Positions 55,085 through 63,604 of a stretch of 64,000 nt of DNA are shown piece after piece. The notes under the pieces are model-generated. The model was not told where the DNA came from. It saw nothing but the letters and a program-made list of their open reading frames with translations, and did no database searches. The DNA lies in the NCBI RefSeq assembly GCF_004801395.1, contig NZ_SSOA01000002.1, positions 310,001 through 374,000 of the forward strand, written 5' to 3'. How positions within the stretch are numbered: position 1 is the stretch's first letter; each line of letters opens with the position of its first letter. A program made the translations under genes and the position numbers. Origin of the DNA: Gillisella terrae (GTDB lineage: Bacteria > Pseudomonadota > Alphaproteobacteria > Rhizobiales > Rhizobiaceae).

Positions 55085-55110
55085 ATTTCCGCTCCCGAAG
55101 GAGCGGAAAT
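55085..55110 (-). terminator. Hairpin with C(UUCG)G tetraloop after rplA
   Basis: ATTTCCGCTCC (55085-55095) pairs with GGAGCGGAAAT (55100-55110). On the minus strand the loop is TTCG closed by C-G, the very stable UUCG form. GTCTGGTTTT follows, so it may terminate weakly. It is the second of two stems after rplA. Confidence 0.6.
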
Positions 55111-55117
55111 TCTTTCA

Positions 55118-55137
55118 TTCGGGTCAAATGACCCGAA
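55118..55137 (-). other. First hairpin after rplA
   Basis: TTCGGGTC (55118-55125) pairs with GACCCGAA (55130-55137) around a four-base loop, five bases after the rplA stop. TGAAAG follows on the minus strand, so it is not a canonical terminator. Confidence 0.55.
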
Positions 55138-55142
55138 AATCT

Positions 55143-55838
55143 TTAAGCTGTTACAGTCGAAAGCTCGACGCGAACACCTGGACCCATGGTCGAGGAAATC
55201 GCAACGCGCTTGACGTAGTTGCCCTTGGCACCGGCTGGCTTTGCCTTGACAACAGCGTCAGCGAAAGCCTTGATGTTTTCTTCAAGAGCCTTGGCGTCGA
55301 ACGAAGCCTTGCCAACGCCTGCATGAATGATACCGGCCTTTTCAACGCGGAATTCAACAGCGCCACCCTTGGAAGCCTTAACGGCACCAGCAACATCCAT
55401 GGTCACAGTGCCAACCTTGGGGTTAGGCATCATGCCGCGTGGGCCGAGAACCTTACCAAGACGACCAACCAATGGCATCATGTCTGGTGTCGCAATGCAG
55501 CGATCGAAATCGATCTTGCCGCCCTGAACGATTTCAACCAGATCTTCTGCGCCAACAACTTCAGCACCTGCTGCGCGGGCTTCATCAGCCTTTGCACCAC
55601 GGGCGAAAACAGCAACGCGAACGTCACGGCCTGTGCCGTTTGGAAGATTGACAACGCCGCGAACCATCTGGTCAGCATGACGTGGGTCAACACCAAGGTT
55701 CATTGCAATTTCGATGGTTTCATCGAACTTGGCAACGGCGCGCTCTTTTACCATGCTGATCGCATCAGCAAGAGCAACGAGCTTTGTAGGATCCACACCT
55801 TCGCGGACCTTCTGCATACGCTTTGCAACTTTTGCCAT
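55143..55838 (-). CDS. rplA: 50S ribosomal protein L1
   Basis: The protein of about 231 residues has [14 protein letters not shown] and the [14 protein letters not shown] helix, then [15 protein letters not shown]1 moves deacylated tRNA out of the E site and represses its own operon in E. coli. ATG 55838 lies two bases beyond the rplK stop, so translation is likely coupled. Confidence 0.98.
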   Translation of the reverse strand: MAKVAKRMQKVREGVDPTKLVALADAISMVKERAVAKFDETIEIAMNLGVDPRHADQMVRGVVNLPNGTGRDVRVAVFARGAKADEARAAGAEVVGAEDLVEIVQGGKIDFDRCIATPDMMPLVGRLGKVLGPRGMMPNPKVGTVTMDVAGAVKASKGGAVEFRVEKAGIIHAGVGKASFDAKALEENIKAFADAVVKAKPAGAKGNYVKRVAISSTMGPGVRVELSTVTA

Positions 55839-55840
55839 GA

Positions 55841-56272
55841 TCAACCTACCACTTCCAGGCCCATGGAGCGGGCAGAGCCCTCAACCATTGCCATTGCGCC
55901 TTCGATGTCGGCTGCGTTCAGGTCCTTCATCTTGGCTTCAGCGATCGTGCGAACCTGAGCCTTGGTGATCGAACCAGCCTTAGCGCCCTTGCCCGGAGTC
56001 TTCGAGCCAGAGGTCAGCTTAGCTTCCTTCTTCAGCCAATAGGTCATTGGCGGCTGCTTCATGATGAAGGTGAAGGACTTGTCCTGGTAATAGGTAATGA
56101 CGACCGGAATCGGCATACCCTTTTCCATTTCCTGCGTAGCGGCATTAAACGCCTTGCAGAATTCCATGATATTTACGCCACGCTGACCAAGCGCAGGACC
56201 AATTGGCGGGGATGGGTTAGCAGACCCTGCCTTGACCTGAAGCTTGAGCTGGCCTGCAACTTTCTTAGCCAT
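55841..56272 (-). CDS. rplK: 50S ribosomal protein L11
   Basis: The 143-residue protein has [34 protein letters not shown], the L11 signature at the GTPase centre where thiostrepton and RelA act. GGCAGAGAGA precedes the ATG. It is followed at once by rplA. Confidence 0.98.
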   Translation of the reverse strand: MAKKVAGQLKLQVKAGSANPSPPIGPALGQRGVNIMEFCKAFNAATQEMEKGMPIPVVITYYQDKSFTFIMKQPPMTYWLKKEAKLTSGSKTPGKGAKAGSITKAQVRTIAEAKMKDLNAADIEGAMAMVEGSARSMGLEVVG

Positions 56273-56393
56273 TCTCTCTGCCTTTCATTCCAAACCGGTT
56301 ACCCGGCTTAACTATGCCGGAACAATCCGGCGGCTGCGGTTGCGTGGTCCGTCTGCACAGCCCGGCTTAGAGACTGCCATCCTCCCACGCGAT

Positions 56394-56408
56394 AGAGGGA
56401 AACCCTCT
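56394..56408 (-). other. Short hairpin after nusG
   Basis: AGAGGG (56394-56399) pairs with CCCTCT (56403-56408) around a three-base loop, just after the nusG stop at 56415. The rest of the 142-base nusG-rplK spacer shows only short stems. Confidence 0.4.
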
Positions 56409-56414
56409 TTTCGA

Positions 56415-56945
56415 TCAGACCTTTTCGACCTGACCGTATTCGAGTTCGACCGGGGTGGCCCGACCGAAAATAGAAACTTCCACCTTGAGGCGCGAGCGCT
56501 CTTCATCGACGTCCTGCACAACACCGTTAAACGATGCAAAAGGACCGTCGGAAACACGAACCTGCTCACCAATCTCGAAGGAGACCGACGACTTCGGACG
56601 CTCAACACCTTCCTGAACCTGACCGAGAATGCGCTCAGCCTCGTGATCAGGAATCGGAACAGGCTTATTGTCGGATCCAAGAAAGCCCGTAACCTTAGGC
56701 GTATTCTTGATCAAGTGATAAGCTTCATCCGTCAGATTTGCGCGAACCAGCACGTAGCCGGGGAAAAATTTGCGCTCAGCATCAACCTTGCGGCCGCGAC
56801 GAACTTCAACAACCTTCTCGGTCGGCACCAGAATCTTTTCAAAGAGATGCTCAAGACCCTTCTGCCGAGCCTTCTCTTCAATCGATTCCGCTACTTTCTT
56901 CTCAAAATTGGAATAAGCGTGAACGATATACCAACGTGCAGCCAT
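56415..56945 (-). CDS. nusG: Transcription termination/antitermination protein NusG
   Basis: The 176-residue protein has an NGN domain (WYIVHAYSNFEKKVAESIEEKA, then FFPGYVLVRANLTDEAYHLIKNTPKVTGFLG) and a KOW domain (VSDGPFASFNGVVQDVDEERSRLKVEVSIFGR). It tethers RNA polymerase to Rho or to the ribosome via S10. GCGGGAGACGAAC precedes the ATG. It is 17 bases after secE. Confidence 0.98.
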   Translation of the reverse strand: MAARWYIVHAYSNFEKKVAESIEEKARQKGLEHLFEKILVPTEKVVEVRRGRKVDAERKFFPGYVLVRANLTDEAYHLIKNTPKVTGFLGSDNKPVPIPDHEAERILGQVQEGVERPKSSVSFEIGEQVRVSDGPFASFNGVVQDVDEERSRLKVEVSIFGRATPVELEYGQVEKV

Positions 56946-56962
56946 GTTCGTCTCCCGCCCTA

Positions 56963-57163
56963 TTACTTGCCAAGATTAAGGACGAGGCTGAGAACCCAGC
57001 CAATGACCTGATCTGAAGCAAAGAAAAACAACGAGGCAAAGATCACCATAGCCAAAACCATCGCCGTAGAGATCAGAGTCTCGCGGCGCGAAGGCCAAGT
57101 AACTTTCGACGTCTCCGAGCGAACCTGCTGCAAAAACGTAAATGGATTAATCTTGGATGCCAT
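56963..57163 (-). CDS. secE: Preprotein translocase subunit SecE
   Basis: The 66-residue protein has an N-terminal amphipathic segment (FLQQVRSETSKVTWPSRRET) and one membrane segment, the short single-helix SecE of alphaproteobacteria. It clamps SecY. The Shine-Dalgarno is weak (GTGGGC). Confidence 0.95.
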   Translation of the reverse strand: MASKINPFTFLQQVRSETSKVTWPSRRETLISTAMVLAMVIFASLFFFASDQVIGWVLSLVLNLGK

Positions 57164-57234
57164 CTATTGCCCACGCATCTACGGCACGTAAAGCTGAACA
57201 TTCAGCCCCACGCACCGCGTGTCTGTTGAAGTCA

Positions 57235-57263
57235 TACATAAACGGCAACACCCAACTTCACAA
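57235..57263 (-). promoter_or_regulatory. Candidate promoter for secE-nusG
   Basis: On the minus strand TTGTGA (plus 57258-57263) and TATGTA (plus 57235-57240) are 17 bases apart, between tRNA-Trp and secE. It would give a leader of about 65 bases. Confidence 0.4.
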
Positions 57264-57337
57264 GAAGAAAATTGCCGCTCAAACAAATTAACACACGCCC
57301 CGAAAGACACAAAATATCTTTCGAAGGCGTTTGAAAC

Positions 57338-57413
<76 letters not shown>

Positions 57414-57536
57414 TCACTCTAGCATCACAACCGTTTTTGAAACCGCCAACTGTTTGTTTGCTACGGGGCACCGTTTAAGAGACTGAACGGATAATGGCAA
57501 GTGTTTTTTTGAATTTTTTCAACGTATTTTACTTTC

Positions 57537-58193
57537 CTACCAATGATGGCTGTAGCCAGCATGAAATGCCGGCTTTGGAGCACTATAAACGTCGCCCAGC
57601 GATGCGGAGAGGTTCACGGATTTGAAAATATCCTTATTCAAACCGACTGATCCGGTTGTTTGGCTATTCACAGAATCAATGACCGTCTCACTATAGAGGG
57701 ATGTCGACCAATCGGGGACAGAAAGATTGATTCTCTGCGTGGCAGAAAGCCCCCGCCCCTCGCCATGCACCTGAGAGGCGCGCAACACCGACGTGGATGC
57801 AAGCTCAACATCAGGCGACACATTCCATGAACGACTCGCTCGCAGCGAAACGCCGCCATTGCCCAGGGTTGGATTCACATCGGCATTGACCATGACGGGC
57901 GACCCCGGCCCGACATCAAATCCTTCAAGGCGAATGCGCGCCCATAGCTTGATGGGCATCGTATTGGCATCAACCTCACCTGACTTTCTGGGAATCAGTG
58001 AAGTGTCTATGCCCACTTTGGGCTCATAGCTGTTTCTCAACTGCACGCCGGTCCGCAGCATCACACCATTTTGGCCTGAGCGCGACACATTCCATATCAG
58101 CGGGCGATCACCATCGCTTGCATGTGCAACAGCGGTGGCGGTAACTTGGGACAACGATAGTGCGATAAAGGCTACGCACGTCCACTTCTTCAT
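57537..58193 (-). CDS. Exported hypothetical protein, probably beta-rich
   Basis: The 218-residue protein has a clear signal peptide (MKKWTCVAFIALSLSQVTATAVAHA). The mature part alternates polar and hydrophobic residues (GVMLRTGVQLRNS, IKLWARIRLEGFDV, GGVSLRASRSWNV) and ends in HAGYSHHW. It looks like an outer-membrane or periplasmic beta protein. I do not recognise a family. It lies between tufB and tRNA-Trp, a place usually free of such genes. No strong terminator follows it. Confidence 0.7.
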   Translation of the reverse strand: MKKWTCVAFIALSLSQVTATAVAHASDGDRPLIWNVSRSGQNGVMLRTGVQLRNSYEPKVGIDTSLIPRKSGEVDANTMPIKLWARIRLEGFDVGPGSPVMVNADVNPTLGNGGVSLRASRSWNVSPDVELASTSVLRASQVHGEGRGLSATQRINLSVPDWSTSLYSETVIDSVNSQTTGSVGLNKDIFKSVNLSASLGDVYSAPKPAFHAGYSHHW

Positions 58194-58358
58194 CGGACGT
58201 CCTCAAAGGTTTGAGCTTGTCTCTATCTCGACGCAAGGGTCGAAACGAACGGCAATTGTCTCCATCTTTGATGGCAACATGAACCTAACCTGAAAATGTG
58301 TCCCGCAAGCGGCAGAATTCATCACTTTTTTGCGACTACTAACAAATTCTGCGTCTTT

Positions 58359-58652
58359 TTATTCGGCATCATGTTCATCGCTGTCGCTCTTGCCAAGCAC
58401 GCAATCGCGATTTACCCCGGTGCCCTGTGCATTTTCAAACACACAACGCATTTCCGGCGGCGTGCCGCTCAGTTTGGCAAGGTTCTTAAAGCCAACGCAT
58501 TTGCCATTTGGTGCCCGATACCCCGGACCGCCCTCGCAGCCGCAGCCTTCACAATGGTCACCCTGTTTGCACTCAGCAGCAAGGACGTCGGACGGGCTGG
58601 TAACCGTGGCTGCGACGCAGATCAGCAAAGGCCCCTGCCGCTCGTCGCACAA
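58359..58652 (-). CDS. Small cysteine-rich exported protein, TTG start
   Basis: The 97-residue frame begins at a TTG with a stop two codons upstream, so no ATG is available. The first 30 residues include PLLICVAATVTSPSDVLAAE, a possible signal sequence. The rest contains CKQGDHCEGCGCEGGPGYRAPNGKCVGF, then PPEMRCVFENAQGTGVNRDCVLGK, with about nine cysteines. I recall similar small exported proteins of unknown role in Hyphomicrobiales with the GPGYRxPxGKCVGF pattern. AAAGGGAC lies rather far (about 11 bases) upstream. A frameshift that removed a longer start cannot be excluded. Confidence 0.5.
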   Translation of the reverse strand: MCDERQGPLLICVAATVTSPSDVLAAECKQGDHCEGCGCEGGPGYRAPNGKCVGFKNLAKLSGTPPEMRCVFENAQGTGVNRDCVLGKSDSDEHDAE

Positions 58653-58820
58653 CGACTATTGTCCCTTTGCATAAAGATTTTGGCCGGAATCGATACGATA
58701 CTCTCGTTTTTCGCACCAACGCTATAAAAAGTCCCATTGCGTGCGCCACGGCCTGAAACCCTCTGCCCGATGTTAACGCAAGAAGCTCCATCGTTGCAGG
58801 TTTGATCCACGTCAGCCAAG

Positions 58821-58856
58821 AAACGAAAAAAGCCCCGCCGTTGCCAGCGGGGCTTT
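58821..58856 (-). terminator. Intrinsic terminator of tufB
   Basis: On the minus strand AAAGCCCCGC and GCGGGGCTTT (plus 58829-58838 and 58847-58856) form a 10-bp stem with an eight-base loop, followed by TTTCGTTT. It lies just after the tufB stop (58878). Confidence 0.88.
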
Positions 58857-58877
58857 CAAATCCATTACGGATTAAAC

Positions 58878-60053
<1,176 letters not shown>

Positions 60054-60223
60054 TTGAATGCTTCCTGATGATCGAAAGATGGTTGACCCGGCGAACCGGT
60101 TTAGCGCCGCCGTTTAAGGCTTTCGCGACAATTGCGCAAGCAATAAATGCACAAGCGAGACCGCTTGAGACATTTATAACAAAAAAACTGTATAAAGCGC
60201 TGAATTTGTTCTGGAAACTTATC

Positions 60224-60297
60224 TGGAGCGGGTAGCGGGAATCGAACCCGCGTATTCAGCTTGGAAGGCTGCTGCTCTACCATTGAGCTATACCCGC
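60224..60297 (-). tRNA. tRNA-Gly (UCC)
   Basis: The 74-base sequence has acceptor GCGGGTA/TACCCGC, discriminator T and encoded CCA. The anticodon loop reads CTTCCAA, so anticodon TCC. It is 170 bases before tufB and 23 bases after tRNA-Tyr on the minus strand. Confidence 0.97.
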
Positions 60298-60320
60298 GGT
60301 GGTATTGATCCGAGGTCGAA

Positions 60321-60405
60321 TGGTGGAGGGAGTTGGATTTGAACCAACGTAGGCTGAGCCAACGGATTTACAGTCCGTCCCCTTTAACCACTCGGGCATC
60401 CCTCC
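60321..60405 (-). tRNA. tRNA-Tyr (GUA)
   Basis: The 85-base sequence has a long variable arm, acceptor GGAGGGA/TCCCTCC, discriminator A and encoded CCA. The anticodon loop reads CTGTAAA, so anticodon GTA. It is the first gene of the tyr-gly-tufB unit. Confidence 0.97.
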
Positions 60406-60483
60406 AGTTATTCGACCGGATCAAGCTACCAAGCTTTCTTCCCGGAGCCGCTTTGCAGTGGTGCGCTGCGTTCCGTTGGCGGC

Positions 60484-60512
60484 CTTATGACGGCCTGAAC
60501 GAAAGAAGTCAA
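60484..60512 (-). promoter_or_regulatory. Promoter of the tRNA-Tyr/tRNA-Gly/tufB unit
   Basis: On the minus strand TTGACT (plus 60507-60512) and CATAAG (plus 60484-60489) are exactly 17 bases apart, close to the sigma70 consensus. The start would be near 60477, about 72 bases before the tRNA. Confidence 0.7.
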
Positions 60513-60612
60513 CACGCTTTTTGCGGATTTTTTCGATAAAATTTTCATCGCCCTTTTACGCCGAAATCACGGGCTCACTATCCCGCGCGCGCGCGGCCAG
60601 CTATAAGGATGT

Positions 60613-61494
60613 ATGAGCAAAGATACACCAAACGACAAATCGGGCCGTGATACCCACTATGCAACATTGCGCCGTCAGGTGCGTGATGCAAAGCGCGAAC
60701 GCGGCGAAATTCCCACGCCTGAGCACCAGAAACGGCGCAAATCCAATGCTGATTGGACCCCGCCGCAATTGGCTGCTGATCAGGTCTACCTTTACGGCCT
60801 GCACACTGTGCGTGCCGCGCTTGATAATCCTCAGCGCAAGCTGATCAAGCTTTCGGCCACCCAAAATGCCCTCGCCCGGCTGGAAATTACAAATATCTCG
60901 GACCTGTCTTTTCCTGTGGATATCGTCAGCCCGCAGGATATCGACAAGGTGCTGGGGCCGGAAGCCATCCACCAGGGTGTGATGCTGGAAACACGGCCCC
61001 TGCCCCTTCGCCGGCTGGAAGCATTGAAAGAAAGCCCGTTGTTGCTGGTTCTGGATCAGGTGACCGATCCCCACAATGTCGGCGCGATTATGCGCACAGC
61101 CGTGGCGTTCGGCGCAGGTGCTGTGATTACCACCATGCGCCACAGCCCGACCGAATCAGGCGTGCTGGCCAAATCGGCCTCCGGTGCGCTGGAATTAATC
61201 CCTTATATTCAGATCACCAATCTTTCTGACGCATTGGGTGAGTTGCACAAACTGGGCTTCTTCACCATCGGGCTTGATTCGGAAGGCCCACAACCACTGG
61301 AAAACAGCTTTAGCGGTGAAAAAATAGCATTGGTGCTCGGATCTGAGGGCAAGGGTCTGCGCCAGAAGACGCGCGAAACCGTCAACGCGCTGGCACGGCT
61401 CGATATGCCGGGCGAGATTAAATCGCTCAATGTCTCGAACGCAGCTGCGATTGCGCTCTACGCCTCGCGTCAGCATCTGTTGAAAAAGGCCTGA
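60613..61494 (+). CDS. rlmB: 23S rRNA (guanosine-2'-O-)-methyltransferase RlmB
   Basis: The 293-residue SpoU-family protein has an N-terminal substrate-binding domain (VYLYGLHTVRAALDNP) and the C-terminal knotted methyltransferase with LVLDQVTDPHNVGAIMRTA, LVLGSEGKGL and SLNVSNAAAIALY, the three SpoU motifs. It methylates G2251 (E. coli numbering) in the P loop of 23S rRNA. AAGGAT precedes the ATG. It is divergent from the tRNA-Tyr unit. The basic N-terminal 50 residues are longer than in E. coli and probably disordered. Confidence 0.93.
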   Translation: MSKDTPNDKSGRDTHYATLRRQVRDAKRERGEIPTPEHQKRRKSNADWTPPQLAADQVYLYGLHTVRAALDNPQRKLIKLSATQNALARLEITNISDLSFPVDIVSPQDIDKVLGPEAIHQGVMLETRPLPLRRLEALKESPLLLVLDQVTDPHNVGAIMRTAVAFGAGAVITTMRHSPTESGVLAKSASGALELIPYIQITNLSDALGELHKLGFFTIGLDSEGPQPLENSFSGEKIALVLGSEGKGLRQKTRETVNALARLDMPGEIKSLNVSNAAAIALYASRQHLLKKA

Positions 61495-61513
61495 CCCACT
61501 TATTGGTACAGCA

Positions 61514-61541
61514 GTGTGATGCGGCACATGCCGCATCACAC
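61514..61541. other. 12-bp perfect hairpin after rlmB
   Basis: GTGTGATGCGGC (61514-61525) pairs with GCCGCATCACAC (61530-61541) around the loop ACAT. No T-run follows on either strand. It lies 20 bases after the rlmB stop and may mark its transcript end. Confidence 0.6.
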
Positions 61542-61653
61542 CCGATCGACGGCATTGCGGCTTATTTTTGAACAAGGTTAATTCGTGTCCGTTACGGGAA
61601 CCAAACCCTCCACCTTTCGTTAGGTTAAGACGTAACAAAAAGGAGGACAAAAC

Positions 61654-61845
61654 ATGCCGACCCAGATCCCGGAAAAGCCACAGGACGGCCCACGCGGCCC
61701 AAACCATACACCCGGCGTGCCCGACCGCACGCAGGACGGAGCCATAAAGCCGCCTGTCACCGATGAGGGTGATACCAAGAACCCCAATGATCCGGTGCCG
61801 AATCCTGCGCTCCTGCCAATTGGTGATCCGGCAGGCATGGCGTAA
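61654..61845 (+). CDS. 63-residue proline-rich protein
   Basis: The peptide is about 24 percent proline and rich in Gly, Asp and Asn (TPGVPDRTQDGAIKPPVTD), and looks disordered. It has a near-perfect AAGGAGGAC before the ATG and a terminator after it, so it is probably translated. I know no function; small proteins of this composition occur in related genomes. Confidence 0.65.
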   Translation: MPTQIPEKPQDGPRGPNHTPGVPDRTQDGAIKPPVTDEGDTKNPNDPVPNPALLPIGDPAGMA

Positions 61846-61897
61846 ACATTTATTCTGGAAAAGGCTTACTGATGCGGCATCCAGATGATCTTACCCG

Positions 61898-61929
61898 AAA
61901 GGCTGCGAATCGCGTTCGTGGCCTTTTTT
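61898..61929 (+). terminator. Terminator of the 63-residue protein gene
   Basis: AAAGGC, then TG, CGAA, a five-base loop, TTCG, TG and GCCTTT form an imperfect hairpin (61898-61926) with one internal TG/TG mismatch. It runs into seven T residues. It follows the stop by about 50 bases. Confidence 0.6.
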
Positions 61930-62051
61930 GTGAGCAGAACGGATCGGCTTTGGGGTTTATAACCAAGCTGCAAGACTTCCGTGAGATACTGATACTACAG
62001 CGCCTCTCACCATATATGGCGCGCAAAGGTCGCTGTAACAGTTTTAATATG

Positions 62052-62099
62052 CTGCATAATTTTCGCCTTAAATCGATTCTGATTTAAGAAATTATGCAG
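62052..62099. repeat. Palindromic element with two perfect stems
   Basis: The outer arms CTGCATAATTT (62052-62062) and AAATTATGCAG (62089-62099) are exact complements. The inner arms CTTAAATC (62067-62074) and GATTTAAG (62081-62088) are too, with a four-base bulge on one side and a six-base loop. It resembles dispersed intergenic palindromes of Brucella-type genomes, as I remember them. I see one copy here. The rest of the 315-base gap 61846-62160 holds only the terminator above. Confidence 0.75.
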
Positions 62100-62160
62100 T
62101 AAACGGTGATTGCCCAAACCCGCTTTGGCAATCTACGACAGCATAAAAGCAGGAGGTTCC

Positions 62161-62307
62161 ATGAACGACAATGTTATTAAATTTCGCAAGCCCACTCCGC
62201 CGAAACAACCTCGCCCCGGTCTGCGCAAACTTCTTGCCGGGCTTGCTGTCGTTGCTTTTTTCGCGCTTGTCTGGGCCTATTTCGCCTTCCTTGCACCGCC
62301 AGCATAA
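62161..62307 (+). CDS. 48-residue single-pass membrane protein
   Basis: The peptide reads MNDNVIKFRKPTPPKQPRPG, then a membrane helix (LLAGLAVVAFFALVWAYFAFL). AGGAGG lies six bases before ATG 62161, a strong translation signal. The N-terminal NVIKFRK stretch is of a kind seen in tiny rhizobial inner-membrane proteins. No function is known. Confidence 0.7.
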   Translation: MNDNVIKFRKPTPPKQPRPGLRKLLAGLAVVAFFALVWAYFAFLAPPA

Positions 62308-62363
62308 AAGGCGACGCACGCCAAACGCTGGCGCGTTATAAAATACTTTAAAAACGGAAAGAG

Positions 62364-62439
<76 letters not shown>

Positions 62440-62448
62440 AGTGCGGCC

Positions 62449-62476
62449 TATCTAACAGATTCGAACGCGCTGTAAA
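62449..62476 (-). promoter_or_regulatory. Promoter of tRNA-Thr copy 1
   Basis: TTTACA and TAGATA on the minus strand are 16 bases apart, with the -10 about ten bases before the tRNA. The same pair, with TAGTTA, stands before copy 2. Confidence 0.5.
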
Positions 62477-62577
62477 GTACAAATATGCATTATCAGAAGC
62501 GTTAGAGGATTTTTTCGCAGTGCAAAAACATGCGATTAAAACGCAGATAAAATCCAACAAAAACAACTGAAAGTGAG

Positions 62578-62653
<76 letters not shown>

Positions 62654-62662
62654 AGTGCGGCC

Positions 62663-62690
62663 TAACTAGCAGATTCGCCTCGGCTGTAAA
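62663..62690 (-). promoter_or_regulatory. Promoter of tRNA-Thr copy 2
   Basis: TTTACA (plus 62685-62690) and TAGTTA (plus 62663-62668) on the minus strand are 16 bases apart, matching the copy 1 promoter with two changes in the -10. Confidence 0.5.
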
Positions 62691-62821
62691 GGGGCAATTT
62701 GCATATTTTCACTATTTTCTAAGGGCAGTATCAGGAAAAACCTTGGCGCGTCAGGCGTTTATCATGTACCAAGACATTCGTTATCAACAGGTCTTCTGGC
62801 GTTTTCAACAGGTCTTCTTGC

Positions 62822-63595
62822 ATGGTGCGCTCCCCTCGGTCGCTTTCCTTTGTTGCCGCCAACACGGTAGAGGCGCTTGCTTCCCGTGAGCAGTTGATTC
62901 AAATTTACGGCAACACGCGCCCTGAAGATGCTGACGTGCTTGTGGCATTGGGGGGCGATGGCTTCATGCTACAGGTGCTGCACGAAACCATGAATTCCAG
63001 CCGGCTGATTTATGGCATGAATCGAGGCAGTATCGGCTTTTTGATGAATGATTTCCGCGTTGATCACTTGCCAGAGCGAATCGCTGCTGCCACGGAAAAT
63101 GGCTTTCACCCCCTGAAAATGACTGCCATAGGGGCAGATGGCACCGAGACCATCGCACTGGCGATCAATGAAGTCTCTTTGCTGCGGCAATCCTATCAGG
63201 CCGCAAAACTGCGCGTGTTGATTGATGGGCAAGAGCGTTTGGATGAATTGATTTGCGATGGCCTGATGGTTGCCACCCCTGTCGGATCGACTGCCTATAA
63301 TCTCTCGGCCCATGGCCCTATTTTGCCGCTGGATGCACCGTTGCTGGCTTTGACGCCGGTTTGCCCCTTTCGTCCGCGTCGCTGGCGGGGAGCTCTACTG
63401 TCGGATCGCGTCAAGGTTTCTGTTGAAATCCTGGAGGCGGAAAAGCGCCCTGTGAACGCCGTTGCCGACAATACCGAGGTAAAATCCGTGGTGAGCGTGC
63501 TCATTGAGCAGGCAAATGATAAGACTGCGCGGATTCTTTCCGACCCTGATCATTCGTGGTCCGAAAGGATCCTTGCCGAACAATTTTCCAATTGA
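62822..63595 (+). CDS. nadK: NAD kinase
   Basis: The 257-residue protein has the GGDG motif (LVALGGDGFMLQ, near residue 45) and the NE and DGLMVATPVGSTAYNLSAHGPI segments of NAD kinases. It makes NADP from NAD and ATP or polyphosphate. The length is typical of the group. No clear Shine-Dalgarno sequence precedes ATG 62822. It is followed nine bases later by an exported protein gene, probably one transcript. Confidence 0.93.
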   Translation: MVRSPRSLSFVAANTVEALASREQLIQIYGNTRPEDADVLVALGGDGFMLQVLHETMNSSRLIYGMNRGSIGFLMNDFRVDHLPERIAAATENGFHPLKMTAIGADGTETIALAINEVSLLRQSYQAAKLRVLIDGQERLDELICDGLMVATPVGSTAYNLSAHGPILPLDAPLLALTPVCPFRPRRWRGALLSDRVKVSVEILEAEKRPVNAVADNTEVKSVVSVLIEQANDKTARILSDPDHSWSERILAEQFSN

Positions 63596-63604
63596 TGGAT
63601 ACCG

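Larger units (their letters stand above)
54809..55142 (-). other. 334-base rplA-rplJ leader region, no gene
   Basis: The gap holds two hairpins after rplA, a hairpin before rplJ (each listed separately), and no convincing open frame. I could not find a good sigma70 pair in it by eye. It is probably the untranslated leader for L10-type control and a partial stop for rplKA. Confidence 0.6.

Noticed and set aside
58622-58819. 65-codon TTG-started frame right after the tufB terminator
   Set aside because: It overlaps the better supported cysteine-rich frame, has no ribosome-binding site and no recognisable pattern.
61872-62087. 71-codon frame between the two tiny genes
   Set aside because: It runs through the terminator and into the 62052-62099 palindrome, and has no good start signal.
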